Assembly: GCA_018242685.1 (NCBI GenBank)
Contig: JAFEBM010000018.1
Location: 62,001 to 126,000, forward strand
Direction: 5' to 3'
Length of the DNA stretch: 64,000 bases
From: Nitrospira sp.
GTDB taxonomy: Bacteria > Nitrospirota > Nitrospiria > Nitrospirales > Nitrospiraceae
Part shown: positions 34,588 to 44,262 of the stretch, in pieces
Position numbering within the stretch: position 1 is the stretch's first letter
Layout: every line of letters begins with the position of its first letter
Translations under genes and position numbers: made by a program
The notes under the pieces: model-generated
Told to the model about the DNA's origin: nothing
Database searches by the model: none
The model's input: the letters and a program-made list of their open reading frames with translations, nothing else

Positions 34588-36360
34588 ATGATGGACAGCA
34601 TAACTCGGAAGGCCGGAATTGCAGCGGTTGCTGCCTTCGGAGTCGTTCTGGTGTCTAGTGCAAGCTATTCGATTGTCTCGGCACAAGGGCTCCCTGAAGG
34701 CTTTAAGAAGGGAGATCTCGCACCTGAACCCTCCGCAGAAATGATTGAGGCTGGGAAACGCGTTTATTTCACCAAGTGCGTCTGGTGTCACGGGGTCGAC
34801 GGTGCCGGCGACGGACCTGGAGCTGATCGACTCTGGCCTCGTCCGCGAAACTTCAATCAAGGGACATTCAAGATTCGGCATACAGCGAGTGGTGAGTTGC
34901 CATTGTTCGATGCGAAAAAGCCGATCCCAGGTCAAAACGATCTTTTTGAGACGGTTACTCATGGGTTGCCTGGCTCCGCCATGCCATCCTGGGAAGGTAT
35001 CCTGACCGAAGAACAGCGTCTTCAAGTCCTGTCTTTCGTCACAACACAGTTGGTTAAGGATCGAAAATTTACGGATAAACAGTCGGAAACTCAAACAGTA
35101 TTACAGTTGGCGGAACTCAAGGCAAAACCTGCAACCGATGAGAGCAAGAAGCGCGGTGGTGAGTTAGTCGTAGAAAAGAAATGTGTCGAGTGTCACGGCA
35201 TGGAAGGGCGCGGAGACGGGAACGCCTTCAATTTGAAAGACGACTGGGGTTTCTCGATTCAGCCGGCTGATTGGCATAAGTGCTGGAATTTTAGAGGTAG
35301 TCGTCAGGATCCATACAACGTAGGCAACATTTTCAGAACTTTCTCGACGGGTGTCAATGGCACTCCGATGCCATCGTTTGCGGATAACACGACGGTAGAT
35401 GAACGGTGGGATATAGCCAATTTCGTTAATTCCCTGTGTGAGAGGGATGCGTTAGGAAATCCGCTCCCGATCGATCCATTGACGGATAAGCCGAAAATCA
35501 ATTTCGTGGTCCCATCCGATCTCGTTGAGGGCGAAATTCCAACCGACATGGAACATGAAGTTTGGAAAAAAGCTCCGAAGCGATATGTGGCTATGGGTGG
35601 ACAGATCACTCATAAACCCAGGAACTTCGTCAACCGGATCGACGATATCTGGGTGCGATCACTCTATAACGATAAATCAATCGTCTATCTTCTTGAGTGG
35701 GATGACCGGACCAAGAGCGTGGCTGAAGGAAAGCTCCCCTGGGCTCCAACCCAGGTTAACATTGATGTTAAAGAGCAGGATCCGAAGACAGGCGAGGAGG
35801 GATCGATTGCAGCGCACCAAAACAACTACACGGTGTATAACGATGCGATTGCCATTGAGACGGCAGTGAAGTGGAAAGAGCTACCTGCGCCGATCAAGCC
35901 TCGCTATTTGTTCGGAAGCAATGATCAATTCCCGGTTGATATCGTCAAGTGGGAAGCAGACGGATCCCTCCGTGCGTTCAAAGGCACGGGTTGGGATAAA
36001 GATTTCGAAGAGCGTGATAACTACGAAGAAAGCATGAAGCTCTTGAAGGGCGAGTGGAAAGACGGCCGTTGGTATGTGATGATTCAGCGGCCAGTTGGAA
36101 ATAAGAAGGACCAGGATTACGACGAAGATACTTTTTTTGAAGTTGGGCAATATATTCCCACTGTTTTCTTTGCGTGGGATGGTCACAATGGCGATGCCGG
36201 ACGAAAGATGGCTGTCTCTGCCTTCTTTTACACATTTATGAATCCGCCAATTCCGAAAGAAACATATATTTATCCTGCAGTTATTGCTGTCGGTGTTGTG
36301 TTGCTGGAAGGATGGGTTCTGACTCGTCGTGCCAACAAGAAAAGGGGTAAGACGCTGTAG
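34588..36360 (+). CDS. NxrC-like protein: two cytochrome c domains fused to an ethylbenzene-dehydrogenase-gamma (heme b) domain
   Basis: About 590 residues; several clustered ATGs (34576-34591) make the exact start uncertain. A signal peptide precedes two cytochrome c domains with CVWCH (64-68) and CVECH (199-203). The second half (from about residue 320) has the fold pattern of ethylbenzene dehydrogenase/selenate reductase gamma subunits, which carry a heme b (DDIWVRSLYNDKSIVYLLEWDD, GRWYVMIQRP, FFAWDGHNGDAG). One C-terminal membrane anchor (YPAVIAVGVVLLEGWVL). Candidate NxrC proteins of Nitrospira share this heme-b domain. Here it is with an oxidase rather than with nxrAB, so it may link NXR or a relative to the oxidase; inference. 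Confidence 0.75.
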   Translation: MMDSITRKAGIAAVAAFGVVLVSSASYSIVSAQGLPEGFKKGDLAPEPSAEMIEAGKRVYFTKCVWCHGVDGAGDGPGADRLWPRPRNFNQGTFKIRHTASGELPLFDAKKPIPGQNDLFETVTHGLPGSAMPSWEGILTEEQRLQVLSFVTTQLVKDRKFTDKQSETQTVLQLAELKAKPATDESKKRGGELVVEKKCVECHGMEGRGDGNAFNLKDDWGFSIQPADWHKCWNFRGSRQDPYNVGNIFRTFSTGVNGTPMPSFADNTTVDERWDIANFVNSLCERDALGNPLPIDPLTDKPKINFVVPSDLVEGEIPTDMEHEVWKKAPKRYVAMGGQITHKPRNFVNRIDDIWVRSLYNDKSIVYLLEWDDRTKSVAEGKLPWAPTQVNIDVKEQDPKTGEEGSIAAHQNNYTVYNDAIAIETAVKWKELPAPIKPRYLFGSNDQFPVDIVKWEADGSLRAFKGTGWDKDFEERDNYEESMKLLKGEWKDGRWYVMIQRPVGNKKDQDYDEDTFFEVGQYIPTVFFAWDGHNGDAGRKMAVSAFFYTFMNPPIPKETYIYPAVIAVGVVLLEGWVLTRRANKKRGKTL

Positions 36361-36397
36361 CATTTCTTAGACACGCGCGTTAGCGTAGCAAGAAGGT

Positions 36398-36432
36398 AGA
36401 GGGGGTGGGGCGACCTACCCCCTCTTTTTTTT
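36398..36432 (+). terminator. Rho-independent terminator closing the oxidase/cytochrome operon
   Basis: AGAGGGGGT (36398-36406) pairs with ACCCCCTCT (36417-36425), followed by an unbroken run of eight T (36425-36432). It lies about 40 bases after the NxrC-like stop and just ahead of mobA. Confidence 0.85.
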
Positions 36433-36450
36433 CAAACAGGTGGCGTGCTC

Positions 36451-37068
36451 ATGATCAGCGATGTGACGGGGGTATTACTGGCCGGGGGAAAGAGTAGAAG
36501 GATGGGAGAGGACAAGCGATTTATCCTCATCGGTCAACGGACTCTCCTTGAGCGAAGCTGCGCAGTTCTCTGTGAGGTGTTTGAGCAGGTTTGCGTTGTC
36601 ATCGCTCAAGACAGCCCTTTGCTGCGGGCAGAAGTACCCGTGGTCCGCGATCTTATTCCAGACTGTGGAAGCCTTGGCGGATTGTACACGGGGCTTCGAC
36701 TGGCCAAGACTCAACATATCTTCCTCGCGGCCTGTGATATGCCGTTCCTAAACCCTGTTGTCATTCAATATATGGTTTGCCTGAAGGATCAGGCTGATAT
36801 TGTTATCAGTCGGTGGGCGACTCGTCTGCAGCCGACTCATGCGGTGTACGGCCAAGACTGCCTTCCAGTTCTTGAGGAAATGATGAATCTCCATAATCGG
36901 AAGATTCACAGCATGATAAGTCATCCCGCTCTTCGCGTGCGCGTGATTTCCGAAACGGAGATCAGGCAAATCGATCACGATGGATGTTCCATGTTGAACA
37001 TCAATACGCCGGCCGATTTAGAGCGCGCTCGATCAGTGCACAATGCTGGTACAGGTTCCGTGTCTTAG
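36451..37068 (+). CDS. mobA: Molybdenum cofactor guanylyltransferase
   Basis: 205 residues from the ATG at 36451. Transfers GMP from GTP to molybdopterin to make bis-MGD used by NXR, nitrate reductases and formate dehydrogenases. The nucleotide-binding loop LLAGGKSRRMGEDK (8-21) is diagnostic, with LIPDCGSLGGLYTGL and AACDMPFLNPVV (Mg-binding Asp) following. Length is normal. It has its own position after a strong terminator and is followed by an unrelated glycosyltransferase. The presence of a bis-MGD maturation gene suits a nitrite oxidiser. Confidence 0.88.
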   Translation: MISDVTGVLLAGGKSRRMGEDKRFILIGQRTLLERSCAVLCEVFEQVCVVIAQDSPLLRAEVPVVRDLIPDCGSLGGLYTGLRLAKTQHIFLAACDMPFLNPVVIQYMVCLKDQADIVISRWATRLQPTHAVYGQDCLPVLEEMMNLHNRKIHSMISHPALRVRVISETEIRQIDHDGCSMLNINTPADLERARSVHNAGTGSVS

Positions 37069-37084
37069 TGGTTCAGGAAGACGT

Positions 37085-38092
37085 GTGAAACGCACCATCC
37101 TTATCGTTCATCCCGGTGCACTTGGGGATGTCCTGCTGGCTGTCCCAGCGATAAGGAGTCTGCGTGTGAGGTTTTCCCAACATGAGATCGTGCTTATCGC
37201 TTCTGCAGCCGTGAGCCGACTACTAGTGGCTTGTGGGGTGATTGACGAGTGGGTTTCATTTGAAGGACAAGCAGGTCTGGGGTTGTTTTCAGAAACTTTA
37301 TCCATATCTGGGAAATTGCAATCATGGTTGAATCGATGTGATTTGGCTGTGGGTTGGACGGAGGACAAAGATGGCGCCCTTCGGTCTCTATTTCGGGAAG
37401 CGGGCATAGGGCTGGTCCAGGTACAGTCGCCATTTGCCATGGGATTACGTTCGCGGCATCAGGGCAAGCGTTTTCTTGAGACGCTGGGTAAAACGGCTGG
37501 AGATATTTCGTCAGAGGAAACGATACAAGTGCCCCCACATCTCATGGAGTGGGGTAGAGACTATCTTCAGACTTTTGGGGTTTCTCACGATCAATCGCTG
37601 ATCCTTGTGCATTCGGGCAGCGGAAGCATTCATAAGTGCCTTGAACCCGGAAGAATGGCCTTGCTGATTGAACAGCTACAGCAAAACGGGATGTGCCCAC
37701 TAGTTTTGGAGGGACCAGCAGATCGAGAGGCTGTAGGCAATGCATTGCGGTTTGTGAGTAAGCCACCTCTTGTTCTCAGAAACCTCGATCTTTCCCAGCT
37801 TGCGAGCGTCCTTGTGCAGGCCACGCTATATATCGGTCATGATTCTGGGGTGACCCATCTGGCTGCTTTATTGGGTGTACGGACGATTGCCTTCTTCGGT
37901 CCCACAGACGCACAGAGGTGGGCTCCACATGGTAGCCATGTGACGATCCTGCGTGGCTCATTCTGTCACTGTGAATCGTGGGAAAGAGTCAAAGAGTGTG
38001 TGGAGAAGCCTTGTCTTCAAGTGTCGATGGAAGAGATCCTGACAGCATTGAGAGGGGGAGAGAGCAGCACAAACCCTCGTAATTCCACATGA
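37085..38092 (+). CDS. Glycosyltransferase family 9 (heptosyltransferase-like)
   Basis: 335 residues from the GTG at 37085, with AGGAAG close upstream. ADP-heptose:LPS heptosyltransferase-like, likely in building lipopolysaccharide core at the cytoplasmic face. N-terminal Rossmann motif VHPGALGDVLLAVPAIRSLR; C-terminal donor site ILVHSGSGSIHKCLEPGRMA and YIGHDSGVTHLAALLGVRTIAFFGPTDAQRWAP, all standard for GT9. The exact sugar cannot be told. Next to mobA and argS, an unrelated neighbourhood. Confidence 0.85.
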   Translation: MKRTILIVHPGALGDVLLAVPAIRSLRVRFSQHEIVLIASAAVSRLLVACGVIDEWVSFEGQAGLGLFSETLSISGKLQSWLNRCDLAVGWTEDKDGALRSLFREAGIGLVQVQSPFAMGLRSRHQGKRFLETLGKTAGDISSEETIQVPPHLMEWGRDYLQTFGVSHDQSLILVHSGSGSIHKCLEPGRMALLIEQLQQNGMCPLVLEGPADREAVGNALRFVSKPPLVLRNLDLSQLASVLVQATLYIGHDSGVTHLAALLGVRTIAFFGPTDAQRWAPHGSHVTILRGSFCHCESWERVKECVEKPCLQVSMEEILTALRGGESSTNPRNST

Positions 38093-38173
38093 ACCGCCTT
38101 GTCTCTGTCTACCTCATGTGATAAGGTGGCGCGTTAATTTCCTTCCTTTGGCAAGGGATTAGAGAGAATTGTT

Positions 38174-39898
38174 GTGTCTCAAGGACTCGTGCAAGAGCGG
38201 GTAACAACGGCCCTACTTGGCGCCCTCAATGGCGCGAGGGAAAAAGGGCAGTTGAAGACGACGGCTTGGCCCACGCTTAGCCTTGACGCGCCCAAACGGC
38301 CGGAGTGGGGTGATCTCGCTTCGACGGTGGCGATGTCTTTGGCTTCCTCTGAACACAAGGCACCTCACGATATCGCCCAAATCATCGTAGAAAATCTTCC
38401 TCAGAGAGCGCAGCTGTTTGATCGTGTGGAAATCGTTCGTCCCGGTTTCTTGAATCTTACGGTGAAACCGGCTCTCTGGCAGGAGGTGCTCCGTGAAATC
38501 GAGTTCCAAGGGGCTCGCTATGGCCGGTCGGCTGTCGGAACCGGTCATCGGGTGCTGGTTGAGTATGTGAGCGCCAATCCGACCGGCCCATTGCATGTCG
38601 GCCATGGCAGAGGAGCAGCGGTCGGCCATGCAGTTGTCCGGTTACTGAATGCAATCGGATACGATGCCGTAGGCGAGTACTATATCAACGACGCTGGACG
38701 ACAGATGAAATTGTTGGGCGCATCTGTCTATGCTCGTTACCAAGAGTTGTTGGGGCGGACCGTCGAGTTCCCTGAGGATGGTTATCATGGCTCATACATC
38801 ACCGCTGTGGCACAGCAGATCAAGGAGCAACTCGACCGCGTAGCTCGTGAACTGCCTCCTGCCGATCTTGAGGCTCGCTGTCTCTCGCTTGCCTATCAGA
38901 TCCTGCTGGGACTCATCCGTGACGATCTTCGGTCATTTGGCATCGAGATCCAATCCTGGTTCAGCGAAGCGTCGCTTCTAGAGTCGAAAGCCATCGAGCG
39001 AGCTCTGGCTGAATTACAATCCCGCGACCTCCTGTTCCTGCAGGAAGGGGCATGGTGGTTTCGGGCATCCATGTACGGCGATGAAAAAGACCGCGTCGTC
39101 AAGAAGCAGGATGCTGAGTATACATACTTAGCGTCCGATATCGCCTACCACCATGACAAGCTGAGGCGTGGTTACGATCTGCTGGTCGACGTCTTTGGCG
39201 CCGACCACCATGGATATATCCCGCGCATGCAAGCCGTCATGCAGGCCTATGGACATCCCAAAGATCGTCTCCACGTCGTGCTGGTTCAGTTGGTGAAGCT
39301 GCTGCGGGATGGAGTCGAGGTGAAGATGTCTAAGCGGACCGGGGAATTCATTACGATGCGGGAAGTCATCGATGAGGTTGGAGCCGACGCTGCGAAGTTC
39401 TATTTCTTAATGCGGGACTCCAAGACGCATCTCGAATTTGATCTGGAATTGGCGAAGCAACGGTCCGCCGACAATCCGGTGTACTACGTCCAATATGCCC
39501 ATGCGAGGATCTGCAGCCTCTGGCGTGTGGCATCCGAAAGGGGAACGGCCCGACCGCCCGCATTGGAGACGGACCTGACTGTTTTGACCGACCCCGATGA
39601 ATTGGGGCTGATCAAAAAACTTTCCTCCTACCCTGAAATTATCCAAGCCAGCGCGCTGGCCTTTGAGCCGCATCGAGTGACGTATTATCTCCAGCAATTG
39701 GCGGCGCTTCTCCATACGTTTTATAACAAACACCGTGTGTTGCCTCCTGTAACCGATCAGGAGCATTGTGAGTCGGTGTCCCCGGAAGTCCTCACGCCAA
39801 AACGAACTGCGGCGCGTCTAGTCTTGATGGGGGCTGTCCAGCAGGTTCTTAGAAATGGGCTTGAGGTGCTCGGCATCTCGGCTCCTGAGCACATGTAG
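38174..39898 (+). CDS. argS: Arginyl-tRNA synthetase
   Basis: 574 residues from GTG. Class I synthetase that charges tRNA-Arg. The HIGH-type motif is SANPTGPLHVGHGRGAAVGHA, the ArgRS-specific YYINDAGRQM follows, and the catalytic loop is KMSKRTGEFITMREVIDEVG. N-terminal Add-1 domain and C-terminal DALR anticodon domain (VTYYLQQLAALLHTFYNKHRV) are complete. Length is typical. Ends 22 bases before tgt. Confidence 0.95.
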   Translation: MSQGLVQERVTTALLGALNGAREKGQLKTTAWPTLSLDAPKRPEWGDLASTVAMSLASSEHKAPHDIAQIIVENLPQRAQLFDRVEIVRPGFLNLTVKPALWQEVLREIEFQGARYGRSAVGTGHRVLVEYVSANPTGPLHVGHGRGAAVGHAVVRLLNAIGYDAVGEYYINDAGRQMKLLGASVYARYQELLGRTVEFPEDGYHGSYITAVAQQIKEQLDRVARELPPADLEARCLSLAYQILLGLIRDDLRSFGIEIQSWFSEASLLESKAIERALAELQSRDLLFLQEGAWWFRASMYGDEKDRVVKKQDAEYTYLASDIAYHHDKLRRGYDLLVDVFGADHHGYIPRMQAVMQAYGHPKDRLHVVLVQLVKLLRDGVEVKMSKRTGEFITMREVIDEVGADAAKFYFLMRDSKTHLEFDLELAKQRSADNPVYYVQYAHARICSLWRVASERGTARPPALETDLTVLTDPDELGLIKKLSSYPEIIQASALAFEPHRVTYYLQQLAALLHTFYNKHRVLPPVTDQEHCESVSPEVLTPKRTAARLVLMGAVQQVLRNGLEVLGISAPEHM

Positions 39899-39920
39899 CG
39901 GGTCAGACCCCTCATAATAG

Positions 39921-41096
<1,176 letters not shown>

Positions 41097-41114
41097 AAAA
41101 AGGGGATGTGTTCG

Positions 41115-41456
41115 ATGTTGATGGAATCCATTGCATGGGCTGAGGGGACGGGCGGAGGCGGGTCGCCCGCCAGCGGAGGGGCGGGCGGAATCCTATCCTT
41201 GATCCCGTTCCTCTTGATCTTTATCATTTTCTATTTTCTTCTGATCCGGCCTCAACAGAAGAAGCAAAAGCAACAGAAGGCGTTGTTGGACGCGGTGAAG
41301 AAGGGCGACAAGGTGGTCACGACGTCGGGGATTTGGGGCACCATCACCAATATGGGGAAAGAGACCGTGACGCTGCAGATTGCCGATAATACCAAGATCA
41401 AAATGCAGCGCGAGAATATTGCGCGAGTGCGTAGCGAAGAAGAAGACAAAGAATAA
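41115..41456 (+). CDS. yajC: Sec translocase accessory subunit YajC
   Basis: 113 residues from the ATG at 41115, chosen because AAGGGG is about 10 bases upstream; ATG 41106 lies too close to it. A Gly/Ala-rich head, one membrane helix (ILSLIPFLLIFIIFYFLLI) and RPQQKKQKQQ, then KKGDKVVTTSGIWGTI and a C-terminal acidic tail. It belongs to the SecDF-YajC complex that assists Sec export. In operon with secD and secF. Confidence 0.92.
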   Translation: MLMESIAWAEGTGGGGSPASGGAGGILSLIPFLLIFIIFYFLLIRPQQKKQKQQKALLDAVKKGDKVVTTSGIWGTITNMGKETVTLQIADNTKIKMQRENIARVRSEEEDKE

Positions 41457-41501
41457 GGACAACGACGCATCGTTCAAATGGGATAAGGGGTCACGGACGA
41501 C

Positions 41502-43139
41502 ATGAAAAAGGTAAGTGGGCGGCTATGGTTACTCACGCTGGTCATCTTGGTATCGGTAGTGGCCTTTCTCCCCTCGTATCAGCCGGTGTATCAGGCGTTG
41601 CCCGGCTGGGTAAAGGGAGCTCTTCCGAACAAGGGAATTACGTTGGGGTTGGATTTGCAGGGCGGCATCCATATGGTCCTGGAGGTAGACGAGGATCGTG
41701 CCGTGGAGATCGCGGTTGACCGTTCTGTCACCGCGCTACAGGATCTCTTGACCGAAAAGAAGCTCGCGGTCGACTCGGTCAAGCGGATCGGCCACGATCA
41801 AATCACGATTCAACTCCAGAATGCCGACGCGAAGGTCTCCGCTCAAAAACTGATCGATAATTTCCCAATTTTTGTCGAGAAGGAGTCGTCCGGATCGACG
41901 AATGTCGCGGTGTGGGAACTTCGTGATCAAGAAGCCAAGCGAATCAAGGATTCCGCCATCAACCAGGCGTTGGAAACCATCCGAAACAGGATCGATCAGT
42001 TCGGTGTCGCGGAGCCGATCGTTCTGCGCCAAGGGTTGAAGCAAATCGTCGTCCAGCTGCCCGGCGTCAAGGATCCGAAACGCGCCAAAGATTTGATCAA
42101 GGAGACGGCGCTGCTCGAATTCAAAATGTTGGATGAAGACATCCACCTGGATCTGCCGGCGCGTGTTCCGAAAGACAAGGAAGCCGAGGTGCTCCAGCAG
42201 TTTGCCGGCAAAATACCGGATGGCGACCAGATCTTATTCGAGCGCATGGTCGACAAGGACACCGGTGTCGAGTTTCGCATACCCTATGTCGTCAAAAAGC
42301 GGGTCATGCTGACAGGTGATGTGTTGAGCGATGCGCGTGTCGCCATCGGCCAATTCAACGATTCGTATGTGTCCATCACGTTTGATTCCAAAGGAGGGCA
42401 GGAATTCGAACGGATTACGGGCGAGAACGTCAAGAAACGTATGGCCGTCGTCCTTGATAACACCATCTACTCGGCGCCGGTCATCCAAGAGCGAATCTCG
42501 GGGGGGCGAGCTCAGATTACCGGGACATTCTCGACGCAGGAGGCCAATGATTTGGCGATCGTTCTGCGGGCCGGCGCGCTTCCGGCGCCTCTGAAGATCG
42601 TACAGGACCTTACTGTTGGTCCGTCCCTCGGCCAAGATTCCATCGATAAGGGGGTCAGGGCTACGCTCATCGCCGGGGCGATGGTGGTGGTCTTCATGAT
42701 CGTGTATTACCGTCTGTCCGGGCTGATCGCGGACTTTGCCCTGGTGTTGAATCTGGTGTGTTTAATGGGCGCCCTGTCCGCCGTGACCGCGACGTTGACG
42801 CTCCCCGGCATCGCCGGTATCGTGCTGACGATTGGAATGGGAGTCGATTCGAACGTCTTGATTTTCGAGCGTATTCGTGAAGAGTTGCGCGGCGGAAAGG
42901 CGCCGCGATCCGCCGTCGATGCGGGTTACGACAAGGCGTTATTGACGATTATCGATTCACACGTGACGACGTTGATCACCGGAGTCGCTCTGTTTCTCTT
43001 TGGGACCGGGCCTATCAAGGGGTTTGCCGTGACGCTGTGTCTGGGTATTGCCATCAACCTGTTCACGGCGTTGGTCGGGACAAAAGTGATTTTTGATCTG
43101 TTGTATCATCGACAAAAAGTCGAGGCATTGAGCATCTAA
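41502..43139 (+). CDS. secD: Protein translocase subunit SecD
   Basis: 545 residues with the expected six membrane helices and large periplasmic domain. Blocks include GITLGLDLQGGIHMVLEVD, NRIDQFGVAEPIVLRQG, LIKETALLEFKMLDED, GRAQITGTFSTQEANDLAIVLRAGALPAPL and VGPSLGQDSI, plus TIGMGVDSNVLIFERIREELR in the C-terminal RND-like part. Uses proton motive force to pull preproteins across the membrane. Ends 2 bases before the first possible secF start. Confidence 0.95.
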   Translation: MKKVSGRLWLLTLVILVSVVAFLPSYQPVYQALPGWVKGALPNKGITLGLDLQGGIHMVLEVDEDRAVEIAVDRSVTALQDLLTEKKLAVDSVKRIGHDQITIQLQNADAKVSAQKLIDNFPIFVEKESSGSTNVAVWELRDQEAKRIKDSAINQALETIRNRIDQFGVAEPIVLRQGLKQIVVQLPGVKDPKRAKDLIKETALLEFKMLDEDIHLDLPARVPKDKEAEVLQQFAGKIPDGDQILFERMVDKDTGVEFRIPYVVKKRVMLTGDVLSDARVAIGQFNDSYVSITFDSKGGQEFERITGENVKKRMAVVLDNTIYSAPVIQERISGGRAQITGTFSTQEANDLAIVLRAGALPAPLKIVQDLTVGPSLGQDSIDKGVRATLIAGAMVVVFMIVYYRLSGLIADFALVLNLVCLMGALSAVTATLTLPGIAGIVLTIGMGVDSNVLIFERIREELRGGKAPRSAVDAGYDKALLTIIDSHVTTLITGVALFLFGTGPIKGFAVTLCLGIAINLFTALVGTKVIFDLLYHRQKVEALSI

Positions 43140-43201
43140 CCATGAAGCCGCCGGCGATCAGCCTTCAGGGGGAGACTCAGGGTTATCAAAAGGGAGCGCG
43201 C

Positions 43202-44119
43202 ATGTTAGAGATTCTCGGGAAGACCAACATTGACTTCATGGGCAAGCGCAAGTTCTCCTTTCTCTTTTCAGGGATCATGGTCTTGCTCGGGCTTATCGCT
43301 CTGGTCCAGATCGCACGGGGTGCGGCTAATCTGGGGATCGACTTTGCGGGGGGCACGGCCGTCCAACTCAAGTTTGAGCAGCAGGTCCGGATTGATGAGG
43401 CGCGAAAGGCTCTCGAAACCAACGGGCTGAATGATGTGGAGCTGCAGGAATTCGGACAAGATAACAAGCTCCTCATCCGGGTGAAAGCTTCCACGACAAT
43501 TGAAGAAAAGACTGCGGAACGCGTGGTAGGAATCTTCGCCAAAGAGTTCTCGAACAACAAGTTCGTGGTGGACTCAACGACCGAGATCGGGCCGACCATC
43601 GGCAAGAAGCTTCAGGAAGATGCGCTCGTGGCCGTCGTCGTTTCATTTGCCGGTATTATTTTGTACATCGCGGCGCGATTCGAGCTTCGGTTCGGCGTCG
43701 CGGCTGCATTGGCGACGTTTCATGACGTCTTGGCCGTGATCGGGGCATTCTATATCCTGGACAAAGAAATTACGCTCCTGATCGTAACGGCGCTCTTGAC
43801 GCTGGCCGGCTACTCCTTAACCGACACCGTCGTCGTGTTCGACCGGATCAGAGAAAATCTGAAGTTGCGGCGTCGAGAAAGCGAGGAAGCCACGATCAAT
43901 TCCGCCATCAATCAGGTGTTGAGCCGCACGATCGTCACCAGTTTGACCGTTGTGATCGTCCTAATCCCATTGACTGTGGCGGGAGGAGAAGTGCTGCACG
44001 ATTTCTCGCTTGCGCTGCTCTGGGGTGTGATTTTCGGCACCTATTCATCGGTATTCGTGGCCAGCCCTCTCTTATTGTTGTGGCCGGGAGCGCCTGGGCG
44101 ACTTTTGAAACGCGGCTGA
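43202..44119 (+). CDS. secF: Protein translocase subunit SecF
   Basis: 305 residues from the ATG at 43202, which has GGGAG 5 bases upstream and places the conserved FMGKRKFSF at the N-terminus; an in-frame ATG at 43142 would add 20 unrelated residues. Blocks: LGIDFAGGTAVQLKFE, STTEIGPTIGKKLQEDA, TALLTLAGYSLTDTVVVFDRIRENLK and RTIVTSLTVVIVLIPL. Works with SecD. Last gene of this conserved cluster. Confidence 0.94.
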   Translation: MLEILGKTNIDFMGKRKFSFLFSGIMVLLGLIALVQIARGAANLGIDFAGGTAVQLKFEQQVRIDEARKALETNGLNDVELQEFGQDNKLLIRVKASTTIEEKTAERVVGIFAKEFSNNKFVVDSTTEIGPTIGKKLQEDALVAVVVSFAGIILYIAARFELRFGVAAALATFHDVLAVIGAFYILDKEITLLIVTALLTLAGYSLTDTVVVFDRIRENLKLRRRESEEATINSAINQVLSRTIVTSLTVVIVLIPLTVAGGEVLHDFSLALLWGVIFGTYSSVFVASPLLLLWPGAPGRLLKRG

Positions 44120-44262
44120 GTGAATGGTGGAATAGAGCGGCGCATTGCTTGTCCGTCTCGTGCTATCAGTGGTGAACGGTTCAGTGAGCGCCTCAGCGTC
44201 GATGGACGACGCGAACGCTTTTTCATAAGGACACGCCGTTCTCAGGTCTCTGTGGTGTAGTC

